From Flavobacteriaceae bacterium UBA6231 (GTDB lineage: Bacteria; Bacteroidota; Bacteroidia; Flavobacteriales; Flavobacteriaceae), in the NCBI GenBank assembly GCA_002441545.1, contig DJWL01000162.1, forward strand, positions 1 through 32,661: a DNA stretch of 32,661 bases. The letters are read 5' to 3'. Made by a program: the position numbers and the translations under genes. Shown in pieces: positions 8,757 through 17,062 of this stretch (positions are counted from its first letter, which is position 1; every line of letters starts with the position of its first letter). The notes beneath the pieces were generated by a model. That model did not search any database. It worked only from the letters and a program-made list of their open reading frames with translations, and was not told where the DNA came from.

Positions 8757-10409
8757 ATGAAATTAATTGTATTAATAACTTTAGCAACTGTGATGAGCTG
8801 TCAAGGACAAAAAAAAGAACTAGCCAATGTTGAAAAGCAACAACCGCCTTTTGTTTGGGAAGCCGCCAATCTTTATTTTTTGTTGACGGACAGGTTTAAC
8901 AATGGAGATAAAACAAATGATGTTAATTATAACAGAACCAAAGAAGCTGGGAAATTAAGAGGCTTTGAGGGCGGTGACATTAAAGGCATTACCCAAAAAA
9001 TACAGGATGGCTATTTTACAGAGCTAGGGGTCAATGCCATTTGGTTAAGCCCTATTGTTGAGCAAATACATGGTGCTACTGATGAGGGCACAGGTGTGAC
9101 TTATGGGTTCCATGGGTATTGGACAAAAGATTGGACCGCCTTGGATTCAAATTTTGGAACAAAAGAAGATTTAAAAGAGTTGGTTGATGTAGCACATAGT
9201 AAAGGAATCAGGATTGTTTTGGACGCCGTAATCAACCATACCGGTCCCGTAACCCAAGAAGATCCTGTTTACCCTAATGATTGGGTACGTACCGAGGGAC
9301 AATGCAGGTATCATGATTATGAAAGTACGGTTAGTTGTACGTTGGTGAAAAACCTTCCGGATATTAGAACCGAAAGTAATGAAGATGTGGAGCTACCATC
9401 TCTTTTGGTTGAAAAATGGAAAGCTGAAGATAGATACGAGCAGGAAGTTGCAGAATTGGATGACTTCTTTAAACGCACCGGCTATCCAAGGGCGCCACGT
9501 TTTTATATCATCAAATGGTTGACAGATTACATTACGGAATTTGGAATTGACGGATATCGTGCAGACACGGTTAAGCATACCGAAGAATATGTTTGGCAGG
9601 AATTTAGAAAAGAATGTGATTATGCGTTTTCAGAATGGAAAAAGAACAATCCGGAGAAAGTGCTTGATGATAATTCGTTTTACTTAGTAGCCGAAGTGTA
9701 TGGATACAATATTGCCAATAAAAAGTTATATGATTTTGGTGATAAAAAAGTCAACTATTTTGATAATAGTTTTCATAGTTTGATCAACTTTGGATTTAAA
9801 TATGATGCGCGAAACACATATGAGAGTTTGTTTTCAAAATATTCAAATATTCTACAAAACAACCTAAAAGGATTTGGAGTACTAAACTATATATCGTCCC
9901 ATGATGATGGAGGTCCGTTTGATGTAAAAAGAGAAAAACCGTATGAAGCAATGGACAAACTATTATTGTCACCCGGAACTTCTCAAACGTATTATGGTGA
10001 TGAGATTGCCAGACCTTTAATTATTGAAGGAGCAGCAGACGATGCTAATTTAAGATCCTTTATGAATTGGGAAGCCATAGAAAACAACCAAGCAACAAAA
10101 GACCTGTTGTTGCATTCCCAAAAATTGGGAAAATTCAGGGCAAAACATCCGGCGGTTGGAGCAGGTACCCATCAAATGATTACCCAAAACCCGTATTTGT
10201 TTTACAGAAGTTTTTATAAAGGTGACTATCAGGACGTGGTTGTTATTGGTTTGGATTTGCCATCAGGAATAAAAACGCTTGATGTTTCAAAGATATTTAA
10301 AGAAGGAGAGGTGTTGCACGACGCCTATTCAAACCAAGAGGTAAAAGTCGTAAATGGCCAGGTCAACTTGGAATCACCCTTCAGTATAGTATTGTTGGAA
10401 AAAAGTTAA
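8757..10409 (+). CDS. GH13 alpha-amylase lipoprotein (periplasmic amylase type)
   Basis: A 550-residue GH13 lipoprotein (lipobox VMSC, Cys15). It opens with LYFLLTDRFNNGD, the usual first strand of extracellular amylases. GH13 regions are DAVINH, GYRAD (nucleophile Asp270), LVAEVYGY (acid/base Glu313) and SSHDDGGPF (Asp383). A B-domain stretch at about 175-250 has a Cys pair (GQCRYHDY and VSCTLV) that may form a disulfide, as expected of an exported protein. It is the last gene of the alpha-glucan block. A weak AT-rich hairpin and an 80-base gap follow before an unrelated operon. The motif pattern recalls periplasmic or extracellular alpha-amylases that attack longer maltodextrins; the specificity is inferred. 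Confidence 0.92.
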   Translation: MKLIVLITLATVMSCQGQKKELANVEKQQPPFVWEAANLYFLLTDRFNNGDKTNDVNYNRTKEAGKLRGFEGGDIKGITQKIQDGYFTELGVNAIWLSPIVEQIHGATDEGTGVTYGFHGYWTKDWTALDSNFGTKEDLKELVDVAHSKGIRIVLDAVINHTGPVTQEDPVYPNDWVRTEGQCRYHDYESTVSCTLVKNLPDIRTESNEDVELPSLLVEKWKAEDRYEQEVAELDDFFKRTGYPRAPRFYIIKWLTDYITEFGIDGYRADTVKHTEEYVWQEFRKECDYAFSEWKKNNPEKVLDDNSFYLVAEVYGYNIANKKLYDFGDKKVNYFDNSFHSLINFGFKYDARNTYESLFSKYSNILQNNLKGFGVLNYISSHDDGGPFDVKREKPYEAMDKLLLSPGTSQTYYGDEIARPLIIEGAADDANLRSFMNWEAIENNQATKDLLLHSQKLGKFRAKHPAVGAGTHQMITQNPYLFYRSFYKGDYQDVVVIGLDLPSGIKTLDVSKIFKEGEVLHDAYSNQEVKVVNGQVNLESPFSIVLLEKS

Positions 10410-10411
10410 TT

Positions 10412-10430
10412 ATTAAACCTTAGTTTTAAT
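10412..10430 (+). terminator. Weak AT-rich hairpin after the alpha-glucan operon
   Basis: ATTAAAC (10412-10418) can pair with GTTTTAAT (10423-10430) with one bulged T, followed by a short T-rich run (TTATT). It lies 3 bases after the last GH13 stop codon, where a terminator would be expected. The stem is almost all A-T pairs, so this is a weak candidate. Confidence 0.25.
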
Positions 10431-10433
10431 TTA

Positions 10434-10466
10434 TTGCTTGAAACTGGTGTGATTTTAATAGTTTTA
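10434..10466 (+). promoter_or_regulatory. Possible Bacteroidota-type promoter for the tesB operon
   Basis: TTG (10438-10440, another at 10434-10436), an 18-base gap, then TAGTTTTA (10459-10466). The known Bacteroidota consensus is TTG, then about 17-23 bases, then TAnnTTTG; here the last base is A instead of G. The ATG of tesB is 22 bases downstream, which suits a short leader. This is by-eye matching only. Confidence 0.35.
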
Positions 10467-10488
10467 CAAGTTCAAAAGAAGACTATTA

Positions 10489-11355
10489 ATGACATCAGTT
10501 CAGGATTTATTAAGCCTTTTGGTTTTAGACAAGGTTGAAGATACACAATTTGTAGGATATAGTAAAACTGTAGGTAATAAATACGTTTTTGGTGGACAGG
10601 TATTAGCTCAGGCCATTAATGCAGCCTGCAGAACCATAACCAATCAGCGTATTCTACATTCCATGCATGCTTATTTTTTAGAGGCTGGTCAGTTGCATCT
10701 GCCTATCACCTTCAATGTAAGCCACGTAAGGGATGGGGGGAGTTTTTCTGTTCGTAGGGTGACAGCCCAACAAAATGATTCCACTATATTTATTCTATCA
10801 GCTTCTTTTCATAAAAAAGAGGAAGGGTATGACCATCAAATAGAAATGAAACCTAATTTAAAACAACCCGATGATTTACTAAGCTGGACAGATATTTTAC
10901 ATCAGCATGGAGATTATTTGCCAAAAAGCATCAAATCGTTTTTTGAAATAAAACGCCCTATTGAATTTAAACCTACTGTTGTGGTCAATCCGTTAGATAG
11001 GAAAGATTTACCTCCTTTTAGTGATGTTTGGTTTAAATTAAAAGGAGATACCAAAAATTTGGATTTGGCGACCAAACAACAAATATTAACCTATATTTCA
11101 GATTATAATATATTGGTTTCTGCATTAAATCCGCATGCCAGTAAAGCCCATTGGGGGAACACCCAAACGGCTAGTTTAGACCATTCTATGTGGTATTTCA
11201 GGGATTTTGATTTTGATGATTGGTTTCTTTTTTCAATGGAATCTCCTAATGCCTCAAATGCTCGCGGATTTGCTAGAGGGAATATTTTTTCTCGAGACGG
11301 GAAACTAGTGGCCTCGGTAGCCCAAGAAGGATTGATGAGACCCCTAAGTAAATGA
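10489..11355 (+). CDS. tesB: Acyl-CoA thioesterase II
   Basis: A 288-residue cytosolic double-hotdog thioesterase that hydrolyses acyl-CoA to free fatty acid and CoA. Visible family signatures are YVFGGQVLAQA near residue 35, HSMHAYFLEAG, RDGGSFSVRRV, and the C-terminal half with SLDHSMWYF (Asp231, the expected active-site Asp) and SVAQEGLMR, which carries the Gln of the TesB active site. The length matches the family. Its TGA overlaps the next gene's ATG by 4 bases, so the two are translationally coupled. It opens a run of coupled genes that ends in mevalonate enzymes. No functional link between the thioesterase and isoprenoid synthesis can be read from the sequence. Confidence 0.95.
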   Translation: MTSVQDLLSLLVLDKVEDTQFVGYSKTVGNKYVFGGQVLAQAINAACRTITNQRILHSMHAYFLEAGQLHLPITFNVSHVRDGGSFSVRRVTAQQNDSTIFILSASFHKKEEGYDHQIEMKPNLKQPDDLLSWTDILHQHGDYLPKSIKSFFEIKRPIEFKPTVVVNPLDRKDLPPFSDVWFKLKGDTKNLDLATKQQILTYISDYNILVSALNPHASKAHWGNTQTASLDHSMWYFRDFDFDDWFLFSMESPNASNARGFARGNIFSRDGKLVASVAQEGLMRPLSK

Positions 11356-12566
11356 TGAAGATGTATGACGTTATAATTGTTGGTGGTGGTGCAGCAGGAT
11401 TTTTCGCAGCCATTAATATTGCAGAGCAAAACCCTTTTTTAAAAGTTGCTATTTTTGAACGTGGAAGCGAAGGTTTAACTAAAGTTAAAGTATCTGGTGG
11501 TGGACGCTGTAATGTGACACATGCTGAATTTATTCCTTCAGAATTGGTGCAAAATTATCCAAGAGGTGAGAAGGAATTACTTGGGCCTTTCCATCAATTT
11601 ATGACGGGAGATACCATTGAATGGTTTGAAAAGCATGGGGTAGAATTAAAAATTGAAGAAGATGGCCGCATGTTTCCTGTATCGGATTCTTCACGAACAA
11701 TCATTGACTGTTTTTTAAATGAAGCTAAAAAGCATAAGGTTGAAATCTTATATAACCATTCTGTGAAATCTATTGAAAAAGAAAATAGTTTATGGCAAAT
11801 AGAAACCACTCAAGCTAATTTTTTAACAGAAAAACTAGTCATTGCAACCGGAAGTAATACCAAAATATGGAGTCTTTTAAAAAGTTTAGGGCATACTATT
11901 TTACAACCAGTCCCATCACTTTTTACGTTTAACATTAAAGATGAACGCATTAATGATATATCTGGAGTTGTGGCTCCAAATGTTGAAATTCATATTAGAG
12001 ATTCTAATTTTTATTCTGAAGGCCCTTTATTGATTACACATTGGGGAATGAGTGCTCCTGCTATTTTAAAACTATCTGCTTTTGCTGCTTTAGAATTAGC
12101 TAAACGAAAATATAAGTTTCAAATAGAAATTAATTTTATAAAAAAAACAGGCAGTGATTGTCTGGATATCTTAAAAAAATTAAAAAACAATCTTGCTAAG
12201 AAATCGGTTTTTAAATCGGCTCAATTTGATTTGCCCAAACGTTTGTGGCAACAATTGGTTTTAGCTTCTGAAATAGATGTTGAAACTCGTTGGGCAGAGT
12301 TGAATAAAAAGCAGTTAGAGTTTTTAGCAAATCAATTAACAAAAGCTGTTTTTAATGTTGATGGGAAAAGTACTTTTAAGGAAGAATTTGTAACTGCTGG
12401 AGGCATAGATTTAAAAGAAATCAATTTTAAAACCTTTGAAAGCAAGTTGTTTAAAAATTTGTATTTTGCTGGTGAAGTTTTAAATATAGATGCCGTTACA
12501 GGAGGATTTAATTTTCAAAATGCGTGGACAAGTGCTTTTATAGTTGCTAAATCAATCTCACAATGA
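11352..12566 (+). CDS. HI0933-family (BaiN/RdsA-like) FAD flavoprotein
   Basis: A 404-residue NAD(P)/FAD-dependent oxidoreductase of the HI0933-like family. The N-terminal dinucleotide-binding motif is VIIVGGGAAGFFAA. The family hallmark VSGGGRCNVTHAE follows at about residue 50, and the C-terminal FAD-contact segment reads YFAGEVLNIDAVTGGFNFQ. Three Met codons lie at the start (11352, 11355, 11361). The first creates an ATGA overlap with tesB and is taken here. The 3' end overlaps the DUF1697 gene in the same way. The physiological substrate of this family is unknown in most bacteria; some gut homologues reduce bile-acid or flavonoid double bonds. Confidence 0.9.
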   Translation: MMKMYDVIIVGGGAAGFFAAINIAEQNPFLKVAIFERGSEGLTKVKVSGGGRCNVTHAEFIPSELVQNYPRGEKELLGPFHQFMTGDTIEWFEKHGVELKIEEDGRMFPVSDSSRTIIDCFLNEAKKHKVEILYNHSVKSIEKENSLWQIETTQANFLTEKLVIATGSNTKIWSLLKSLGHTILQPVPSLFTFNIKDERINDISGVVAPNVEIHIRDSNFYSEGPLLITHWGMSAPAILKLSAFAALELAKRKYKFQIEINFIKKTGSDCLDILKKLKNNLAKKSVFKSAQFDLPKRLWQQLVLASEIDVETRWAELNKKQLEFLANQLTKAVFNVDGKSTFKEEFVTAGGIDLKEINFKTFESKLFKNLYFAGEVLNIDAVTGGFNFQNAWTSAFIVAKSISQ

Positions 12567-13105
12567 AAACGTACATTGTTCTTTTAAAAGGTATTAATGT
12601 TGGTGGACACAAAAAGGTGCCAATGGCAGAATTACGCGAGTTACTTACTAAATCTGGTTTTAAAAATGTACAGACCTATATTCAAAGTGGGAATGTGATT
12701 TTACAATCTTCAGAAAAAGATATTCGAAAAATAGAAGAAATTATTAAGAATGCAATTTTAAATTATTTTGGATTTGAGGTTTCTGTTCTAGTAATTACAA
12801 AACCTAATTTGCAACGTATTTTTGATGATTTTCCGTTTTCAGAAGAAAAAAAGAAAGCCAGTTATTTTATGATGTTGCATCATGCTCCTAGTGAGGCTTT
12901 AGTAAAAGTTGCTTCAGAAAAAGTTTATGAAGACGAGGAATATATTATCCTTAATGATTGTATCTACTATTTCTGCGCCAAAGGCTATGGTCAGGCTAAA
13001 TTCAATGTGAATTTTTTTGAACGTAATTTAAAAACATTTGCAACATCTAGAAACTACAATACAATGGTAAAGTTATTATCTTTGTCTTCAGAATATTCAA
13101 TATGA
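12563..13105 (+). CDS. DUF1697 domain protein
   Basis: A 180-residue cytosolic protein of the DUF1697 (PF08002) family, recognised by its N-terminus (YIVLLKGINVGGHKKVPM) followed by QTYIQSGNVILQS. The length is typical and covers the whole domain. It has no signal peptide or membrane segment. Both ends overlap neighbours by 4 bases (ATGA), placing it in the coupled chain tesB, flavoprotein, DUF1697, mvaD. The function of the family is not known; the operon position gives only a weak hint of a housekeeping role. Confidence 0.88.
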   Translation: MKTYIVLLKGINVGGHKKVPMAELRELLTKSGFKNVQTYIQSGNVILQSSEKDIRKIEEIIKNAILNYFGFEVSVLVITKPNLQRIFDDFPFSEEKKKASYFMMLHHAPSEALVKVASEKVYEDEEYIILNDCIYYFCAKGYGQAKFNVNFFERNLKTFATSRNYNTMVKLLSLSSEYSI

Positions 13106-14181
13106 CAGAACAAGATTTTATTCCTAAATCATACTTAAAATCACTTGAAAACGGAAGTGTTACCTGGTCATCGCCAAGTAATATTGCTTTGGTAAAATAT
13201 TGGGGTAAAAAGGAAAGTCAAATGCCTCAAAACCCTTCCATTAGTTTTACGTTGGATGCTTGTAAAACTATAACTGCACTCAGTTTTTCAAAGAAAAACA
13301 ATTCGAGTGATTTCTCATTTGAAGTTTTTTTAGATAGTGAAAAAAAAGATGATTTTAAACCCAAAATTGAAACCTTTTTTAAGAGAATAGAAGTTTATGC
13401 TCCTTTCTTAAAAGACTATCATTTTGTTATAGAAACATCAAATACGTTTCCTCACAGTTCAGGAATTGCGTCTTCAGCAAGTGGTATGAGTGCTTTAGCA
13501 ATGTGCTTAATGAGTATTGAAAAGCAATTGAATCCTAAAATAGATGACAATTATTTAAATAAAAAAGCATCATTTTTAGCTCGCTTAGGTTCTGGAAGTG
13601 CCTGCAGAAGTATTGAAGGCGATTTAATTGTTTGGGGTTTGCATGACGCTATTGAAGGTAGTAGCGATTTGTTTGGAGTAAAATACCCTTATCAAGTTCA
13701 TGAAAATTTCAAAAACTACCAAGACACTATTTTATTGGTTGATAAAGGAGAAAAACAAGTAAGCAGTACAGTTGGTCATAATTTAATGCATAATCATCCA
13801 TTTGCTTTACAACGTTTTGCTCAGGCAAATGAAAATCTAACTAAGCTCATTCAAATATTAAAGTCTGGAGACGTTTATGCTTTTATTGAAATTGTGGAAA
13901 GTGAAGCATTAACGCTTCATGCTATGATGATGACCGGTTTACCGTATTTTATTTTAATGAAACCAAACACTTTGGAAATTATTAATAAAATTTGGGAATT
14001 TAGACAAGATACTGGTTTGCCTATTAGTTTTACATTAGACGCAGGTGCTAACGTACATGTTTTATATCCTGAAAAAGATGCAAAACCAATTTTAGAATTC
14101 ATTAAAAATGAATTAGTTGCATATTGTCAAAATGGACATTATATTTGCGACAAAATTGGTTTTGGTGCAAAACAATTGTAA
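13102..14181 (+). CDS. mvaD: Diphosphomevalonate decarboxylase
   Basis: This enzyme converts mevalonate 5-diphosphate to isopentenyl diphosphate with ATP, the last step of the mevalonate pathway in the cytosol. The 359-residue GHMP-family protein shows SNIALVKYWGK near residue 27, the glycine/serine-rich ATP loop SSGIASSASGMSALA (about residue 117), GSGSACRSIEGDLIVW, and the catalytic Asp313 in FTLDAGANVHVL. It overlaps DUF1697 by 4 bases and is followed 28 bases later by a mevalonate kinase gene, so two pathway steps are linked. Phosphomevalonate kinase is not in the window. Confidence 0.95.
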   Translation: MTEQDFIPKSYLKSLENGSVTWSSPSNIALVKYWGKKESQMPQNPSISFTLDACKTITALSFSKKNNSSDFSFEVFLDSEKKDDFKPKIETFFKRIEVYAPFLKDYHFVIETSNTFPHSSGIASSASGMSALAMCLMSIEKQLNPKIDDNYLNKKASFLARLGSGSACRSIEGDLIVWGLHDAIEGSSDLFGVKYPYQVHENFKNYQDTILLVDKGEKQVSSTVGHNLMHNHPFALQRFAQANENLTKLIQILKSGDVYAFIEIVESEALTLHAMMMTGLPYFILMKPNTLEIINKIWEFRQDTGLPISFTLDAGANVHVLYPEKDAKPILEFIKNELVAYCQNGHYICDKIGFGAKQL

Positions 14182-14209
14182 CTTTATAAACCCAATATTG
14201 AAACACTTA

Positions 14210-15139
14210 ATGAAAGGACCACTTTTTTATTCTAAAATTTTACTCTTCGGAGAGTACGGAATTATCAAAGATTCCAAAGGTTTATCAATTCCATATAATT
14301 TTTATAATGGTGCATTAAAAAAGGATGGAAATCTTTCAGAAATTGCTTTAAAGTCAAATGAAAGTTTGAAACGGTTTGTGACTTACTTAGAAGACATAAA
14401 TTCGCAGTTAGTAACTTTTGATCTTGTTTCTATTCAAAATGATGTTAATGCAGGCATGTATTTTGATTCTTCAATTCCCCAAGGATATGGTGTAGGGAGT
14501 AGTGGTGCTTTAGTAGCTGCTATTTATGATAAATACGCTTTTGATAAAATTACGGTTTTAGAGAATTTAACCCGAGAAAAACTATTGAAGTTAAAAGCTA
14601 TTTTCTCTGAGATGGAATCATTTTTTCATGGAAAATCTTCAGGGTTAGATCCGTTAAACAGTTATTTGAGTATTCCTATTTTAATCAATTCAAAAGATAA
14701 TATTGAAGCAACAGGAATTCCTTCTCAAAATATTGAAGGCAAAAATGCAGTGTTTTTATTAGACAGCGGAATAATTGGTGAAACAGCTCCAATGGTAAGT
14801 ATTTTTATGGAAAACATGAAACAAGAAGGTTTTCGAAACATGCTTAAAGATCAGTTTATAAAACATACAGATGCTTGTGTTGAAGATTTCTTAAAAGGAG
14901 ATATTAAATCGTTATTTAAAAACACTAAACGATTATCGAAAGTGGTTTTAAACAATTTCAAACCTATGATACCACAAGAATTTCATGAATTATGGAAAAA
15001 AGGTATTCAAACAAACGAATACTATTTAAAGCTTTGTGGCTCTGGTGGTGGTGGATACATTCTTGGTTTTACAGAGGATATTGAAAAAGCAAAACTAGCA
15101 CTTAAAGGTTATAAGCTTGAAGTAGTTTATAACTTCTAA
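14210..15139 (+). CDS. Mevalonate kinase (GHMP kinase)
   Basis: A 309-residue GHMP kinase, most likely the ATP-dependent mevalonate kinase. The start at 14210 is chosen because MKGPLFYSKILLFGEYG is the normal N-terminus; an in-frame ATG at 14117 lies inside mvaD. Visible motifs are GKILLFGEYG-like strand one (here KILLFGEYG), the ATP loop GVGSSGA (94-100), FHGKSSGLDP and the C-terminal glycine loop CGSGGGGYILGF. It lies between mvaD and a prenyltransferase gene, consistent with isoprenoid supply. Phosphomevalonate kinase is the alternative, but the pattern and the usual flavobacterial gene order favour mevalonate kinase. Confidence 0.88.
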   Translation: MKGPLFYSKILLFGEYGIIKDSKGLSIPYNFYNGALKKDGNLSEIALKSNESLKRFVTYLEDINSQLVTFDLVSIQNDVNAGMYFDSSIPQGYGVGSSGALVAAIYDKYAFDKITVLENLTREKLLKLKAIFSEMESFFHGKSSGLDPLNSYLSIPILINSKDNIEATGIPSQNIEGKNAVFLLDSGIIGETAPMVSIFMENMKQEGFRNMLKDQFIKHTDACVEDFLKGDIKSLFKNTKRLSKVVLNNFKPMIPQEFHELWKKGIQTNEYYLKLCGSGGGGYILGFTEDIEKAKLALKGYKLEVVYNF

Positions 15140-15155
15140 ACCACTTTTTGTTTTT

Positions 15156-15172
15156 CCTGAAATTATTTCAGG
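15156..15172. repeat. Perfect 7-bp inverted repeat between mevalonate kinase and UbiA genes
   Basis: CCTGAAA (15156-15162), loop TTA, TTTCAGG (15166-15172). It lies in the 55-base gap between two co-directional genes. No T tract follows on the + strand (ACTTAATC comes next), and none follows on the - strand, so it is not a standard terminator. It could be an mRNA processing or stability hairpin. Confidence 0.5.
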
Positions 15173-15194
15173 ACTTAATCAAAACAAATTTTTA

Positions 15195-16100
15195 ATGTTA
15201 ACCAGAAAGCAAAAACATATTCTAATAAAGTTTTTCAGCATGTTTTCGGTGGTTAGAGGTTACAATATCCTGATTATTGTTATAGCCCAATATCTAAGCT
15301 CAATTTATATTTTAGCTCATAACAGGCCATTAAGACAAGTTATTTTTGATCTTAATTTATTTATGCTTGTGTTAGCTTCTTCTGCAACAATTGCTGGCGG
15401 TTATATTATTAATAATTTTTATGATTCTGAAAAAGATTTAATTAATAGACCAATTAAGTCTAAACTAGACAGATTAGTTAATCAAAACACCAAATTGTCG
15501 TTTTATTTTGTTCTAAATTTTATTGCAGTAATTTTAGCCAGTTATGTGTCTTTTAGAGCTGTTATATTTTTTTCAATTTATATTTTTGGTATTTGGTTTT
15601 ATTCACATAAGTTAAAGAAACTTCCTTTTGTTGGAAATTTAACCTCTGCAATTTTAACCATAACGCCTTTTTTTGCTGTTTTTATTTATTATAAAAATTT
15701 TGAAACGGTCATTTTTGTGCATGCTACTTTTTTGTTTTTAATAATTTCAATGCGTGAACTCACAAAAGATTTAGAAAACTTAAAAGGAGATTTAGCACTT
15801 AATTACCACACAATTCCAGTTGAATACGGTGAAAATGTTTCTAAAGTTATGCTTACTGTTTTGTCTTTTTTAACCTTAATACCAACTATTTTGTTATTAT
15901 TCAAGTTTGAAATAGGGCATATGTACATCTTCTTTTATTTAAGCATTTTTTTACTAATGATTTTTCTTTTACTACTCTGGAAATCTAAAACAAAAACACA
16001 CTATTTAATTCTTCATAATATTTTAAAATTTATTATTGTTTTTGGAGTTTTTTGTATTCTTTTGATTGATGTTGATAAAGTATTGAATAGACTGTTTTAA
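15195..16100 (+). CDS. UbiA-family prenyltransferase (geranylgeranylglycerol-phosphate geranylgeranyltransferase-like)
   Basis: A 301-residue integral membrane prenyltransferase with about eight to nine hydrophobic helices. The first prenyl-diphosphate/Mg site is NNFYDSEKD (73-81) and the second is RELTKDLENLKGD (187-199), both in the expected UbiA positions. Flavobacterial proteins of this shape are usually placed with archaeal-type geranylgeranylglyceryl-phosphate prenyltransferases rather than with menaquinone MenA. It follows the mevalonate genes by 55 bases, so precursor supply and prenyl transfer are adjacent. The acceptor is not determined here; menaquinone, haem O or ether-lipid acceptors are all possible in the superfamily. 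Confidence 0.82.
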   Translation: MLTRKQKHILIKFFSMFSVVRGYNILIIVIAQYLSSIYILAHNRPLRQVIFDLNLFMLVLASSATIAGGYIINNFYDSEKDLINRPIKSKLDRLVNQNTKLSFYFVLNFIAVILASYVSFRAVIFFSIYIFGIWFYSHKLKKLPFVGNLTSAILTITPFFAVFIYYKNFETVIFVHATFLFLIISMRELTKDLENLKGDLALNYHTIPVEYGENVSKVMLTVLSFLTLIPTILLLFKFEIGHMYIFFYLSIFLLMIFLLLLWKSKTKTHYLILHNILKFIIVFGVFCILLIDVDKVLNRLF

Positions 16101-16140
16101 AAATAGTTCTTCATAATTTTTTAAAATAAAAAACGAAAAA

Positions 16141-16170
16141 CTGTAAATAGTAATTTATAAAGTATCTTTG
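16141..16170 (+). promoter_or_regulatory. Bacteroidota-type promoter upstream of the RluB-like gene
   Basis: TATCTTTG (16163-16170) is an exact match to the known Bacteroidota -7 consensus TAnnTTTG. CTG at 16141-16143 lies 19 bases upstream, near the -33 TTG position, with one mismatch. The ATG follows 16 bases after the -7 element, implying a leader of only about 10 bases. Confidence 0.55.
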
Positions 16171-16186
16171 CACAAAATAATTAGAA

Positions 16187-17062
16187 ATGAGCAGACATCA
16201 AGATAGTACAGGAAAGGGAAAATCATCAGGAAGAGGAACTAATAATAGCCGCTCAAAAAGTTTTGCAAGAGGTAATGCTCCAATAAAAAAAAGTGCTGCT
16301 AGTTCTTCAAAACCAGCTGATGTAGTTAAAAAAGCACCAGCTAAAAAATCTAGTTCTGTTGAAATCAGGTTAAATAAATATGTCGCTAATTCTGGAGTTT
16401 GTTCTCGTAGAGAAGCAGATACACACATTGCAACTGGTTTAGTAACTGTAAATGGTAAAGTAATTACAGAAATGGGTTATAAGGTGAAGCCAGGTGATGA
16501 GGTACGTTATGATGGTGCAAGGGTTAATCCAGAGAAAAAAGCTTATGTATTACTTAATAAACCAAAAGGGTTTGCCACAACCACAAGCGAAGGTAAAGGT
16601 AGAACTGTTATGGATTTAGTTGCCAATGCAACCACTTCAAGAATTAAACCAATTGGTAGATTAGGTAGAAACTCAAAAGGGCTTTTATTATTTACTAATG
16701 ATGAAGCTATTGTAGAGAAATTTACAAATTCAAAAAATGGTGTGGCTCGTTTATTTCATATTGAATTAGATAAAAATTTAAAGCTAGAAGATTTAAAGAA
16801 AATTCAAGAAGGCATTAAAATAGAAGGTAAGTTAATTGCCGTAGAAGAAATAAGCTATATTGATGGTGCTTCAAAAAATGAAATAGGTCTTAAAATAAAA
16901 AACACAGGTAATACAATTATTCGTTCCATATTTGATTTTTTAAAATATGAAATTGTAAGTCTTGATTGTGTTGCAATTGGTCATCTTACTAAAAAAGATA
17001 TACCAAGAGGACATTGGAAACATCTTTCCGAACAAGAATTAAATACACTTAAAATGTTGTAG
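16187..17062 (+). CDS. RluB/RsuA-type pseudouridine synthase homologue lacking the catalytic Asp
   Basis: A 291-residue protein with the full architecture of an rRNA pseudouridine synthase. It has a Ser/Lys/Arg/Gly-rich basic tail (1-58), an S4 RNA-binding domain (about 59-105, RLNKYVANSGVCSRREAD) and a RsuA-type catalytic domain (about 115-285, VLLNKPKGFATT). The family motif GRLD, whose Asp is the nucleophile, reads GRLG here (Gly160, codon GGT). The later basic motif that normally reads GRNRxVRR is TGNTIIRS (240-247), losing the Gly and three Arg. The frame is intact and has its own promoter. RNA binding may persist; catalysis is not expected by family knowledge. A canonical paralogue elsewhere would be expected. 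It stands alone, 333 bases before the polyamine operon. Confidence 0.85.
   Translation: MSRHQDSTGKGKSSGRGTNNSRSKSFARGNAPIKKSAASSSKPADVVKKAPAKKSSSVEIRLNKYVANSGVCSRREADTHIATGLVTVNGKVITEMGYKVKPGDEVRYDGARVNPEKKAYVLLNKPKGFATTTSEGKGRTVMDLVANATTSRIKPIGRLGRNSKGLLLFTNDEAIVEKFTNSKNGVARLFHIELDKNLKLEDLKKIQEGIKIEGKLIAVEEISYIDGASKNEIGLKIKNTGNTIIRSIFDFLKYEIVSLDCVAIGHLTKKDIPRGHWKHLSEQELNTLKML

Noticed and set aside
11103..11429. 108-codon - strand frame across the tesB/flavoprotein junction
   Set aside because: It crosses two real, translationally coupled genes and shows no protein-like features.
11352..17062. A base-composition island suggesting horizontal transfer
   Set aside because: Hand counts on single 60-base lines gave about 22-25% G+C in places here versus up to 48% elsewhere, but other lines within the same block gave 35%, so the spread is too wide to support a boundary.
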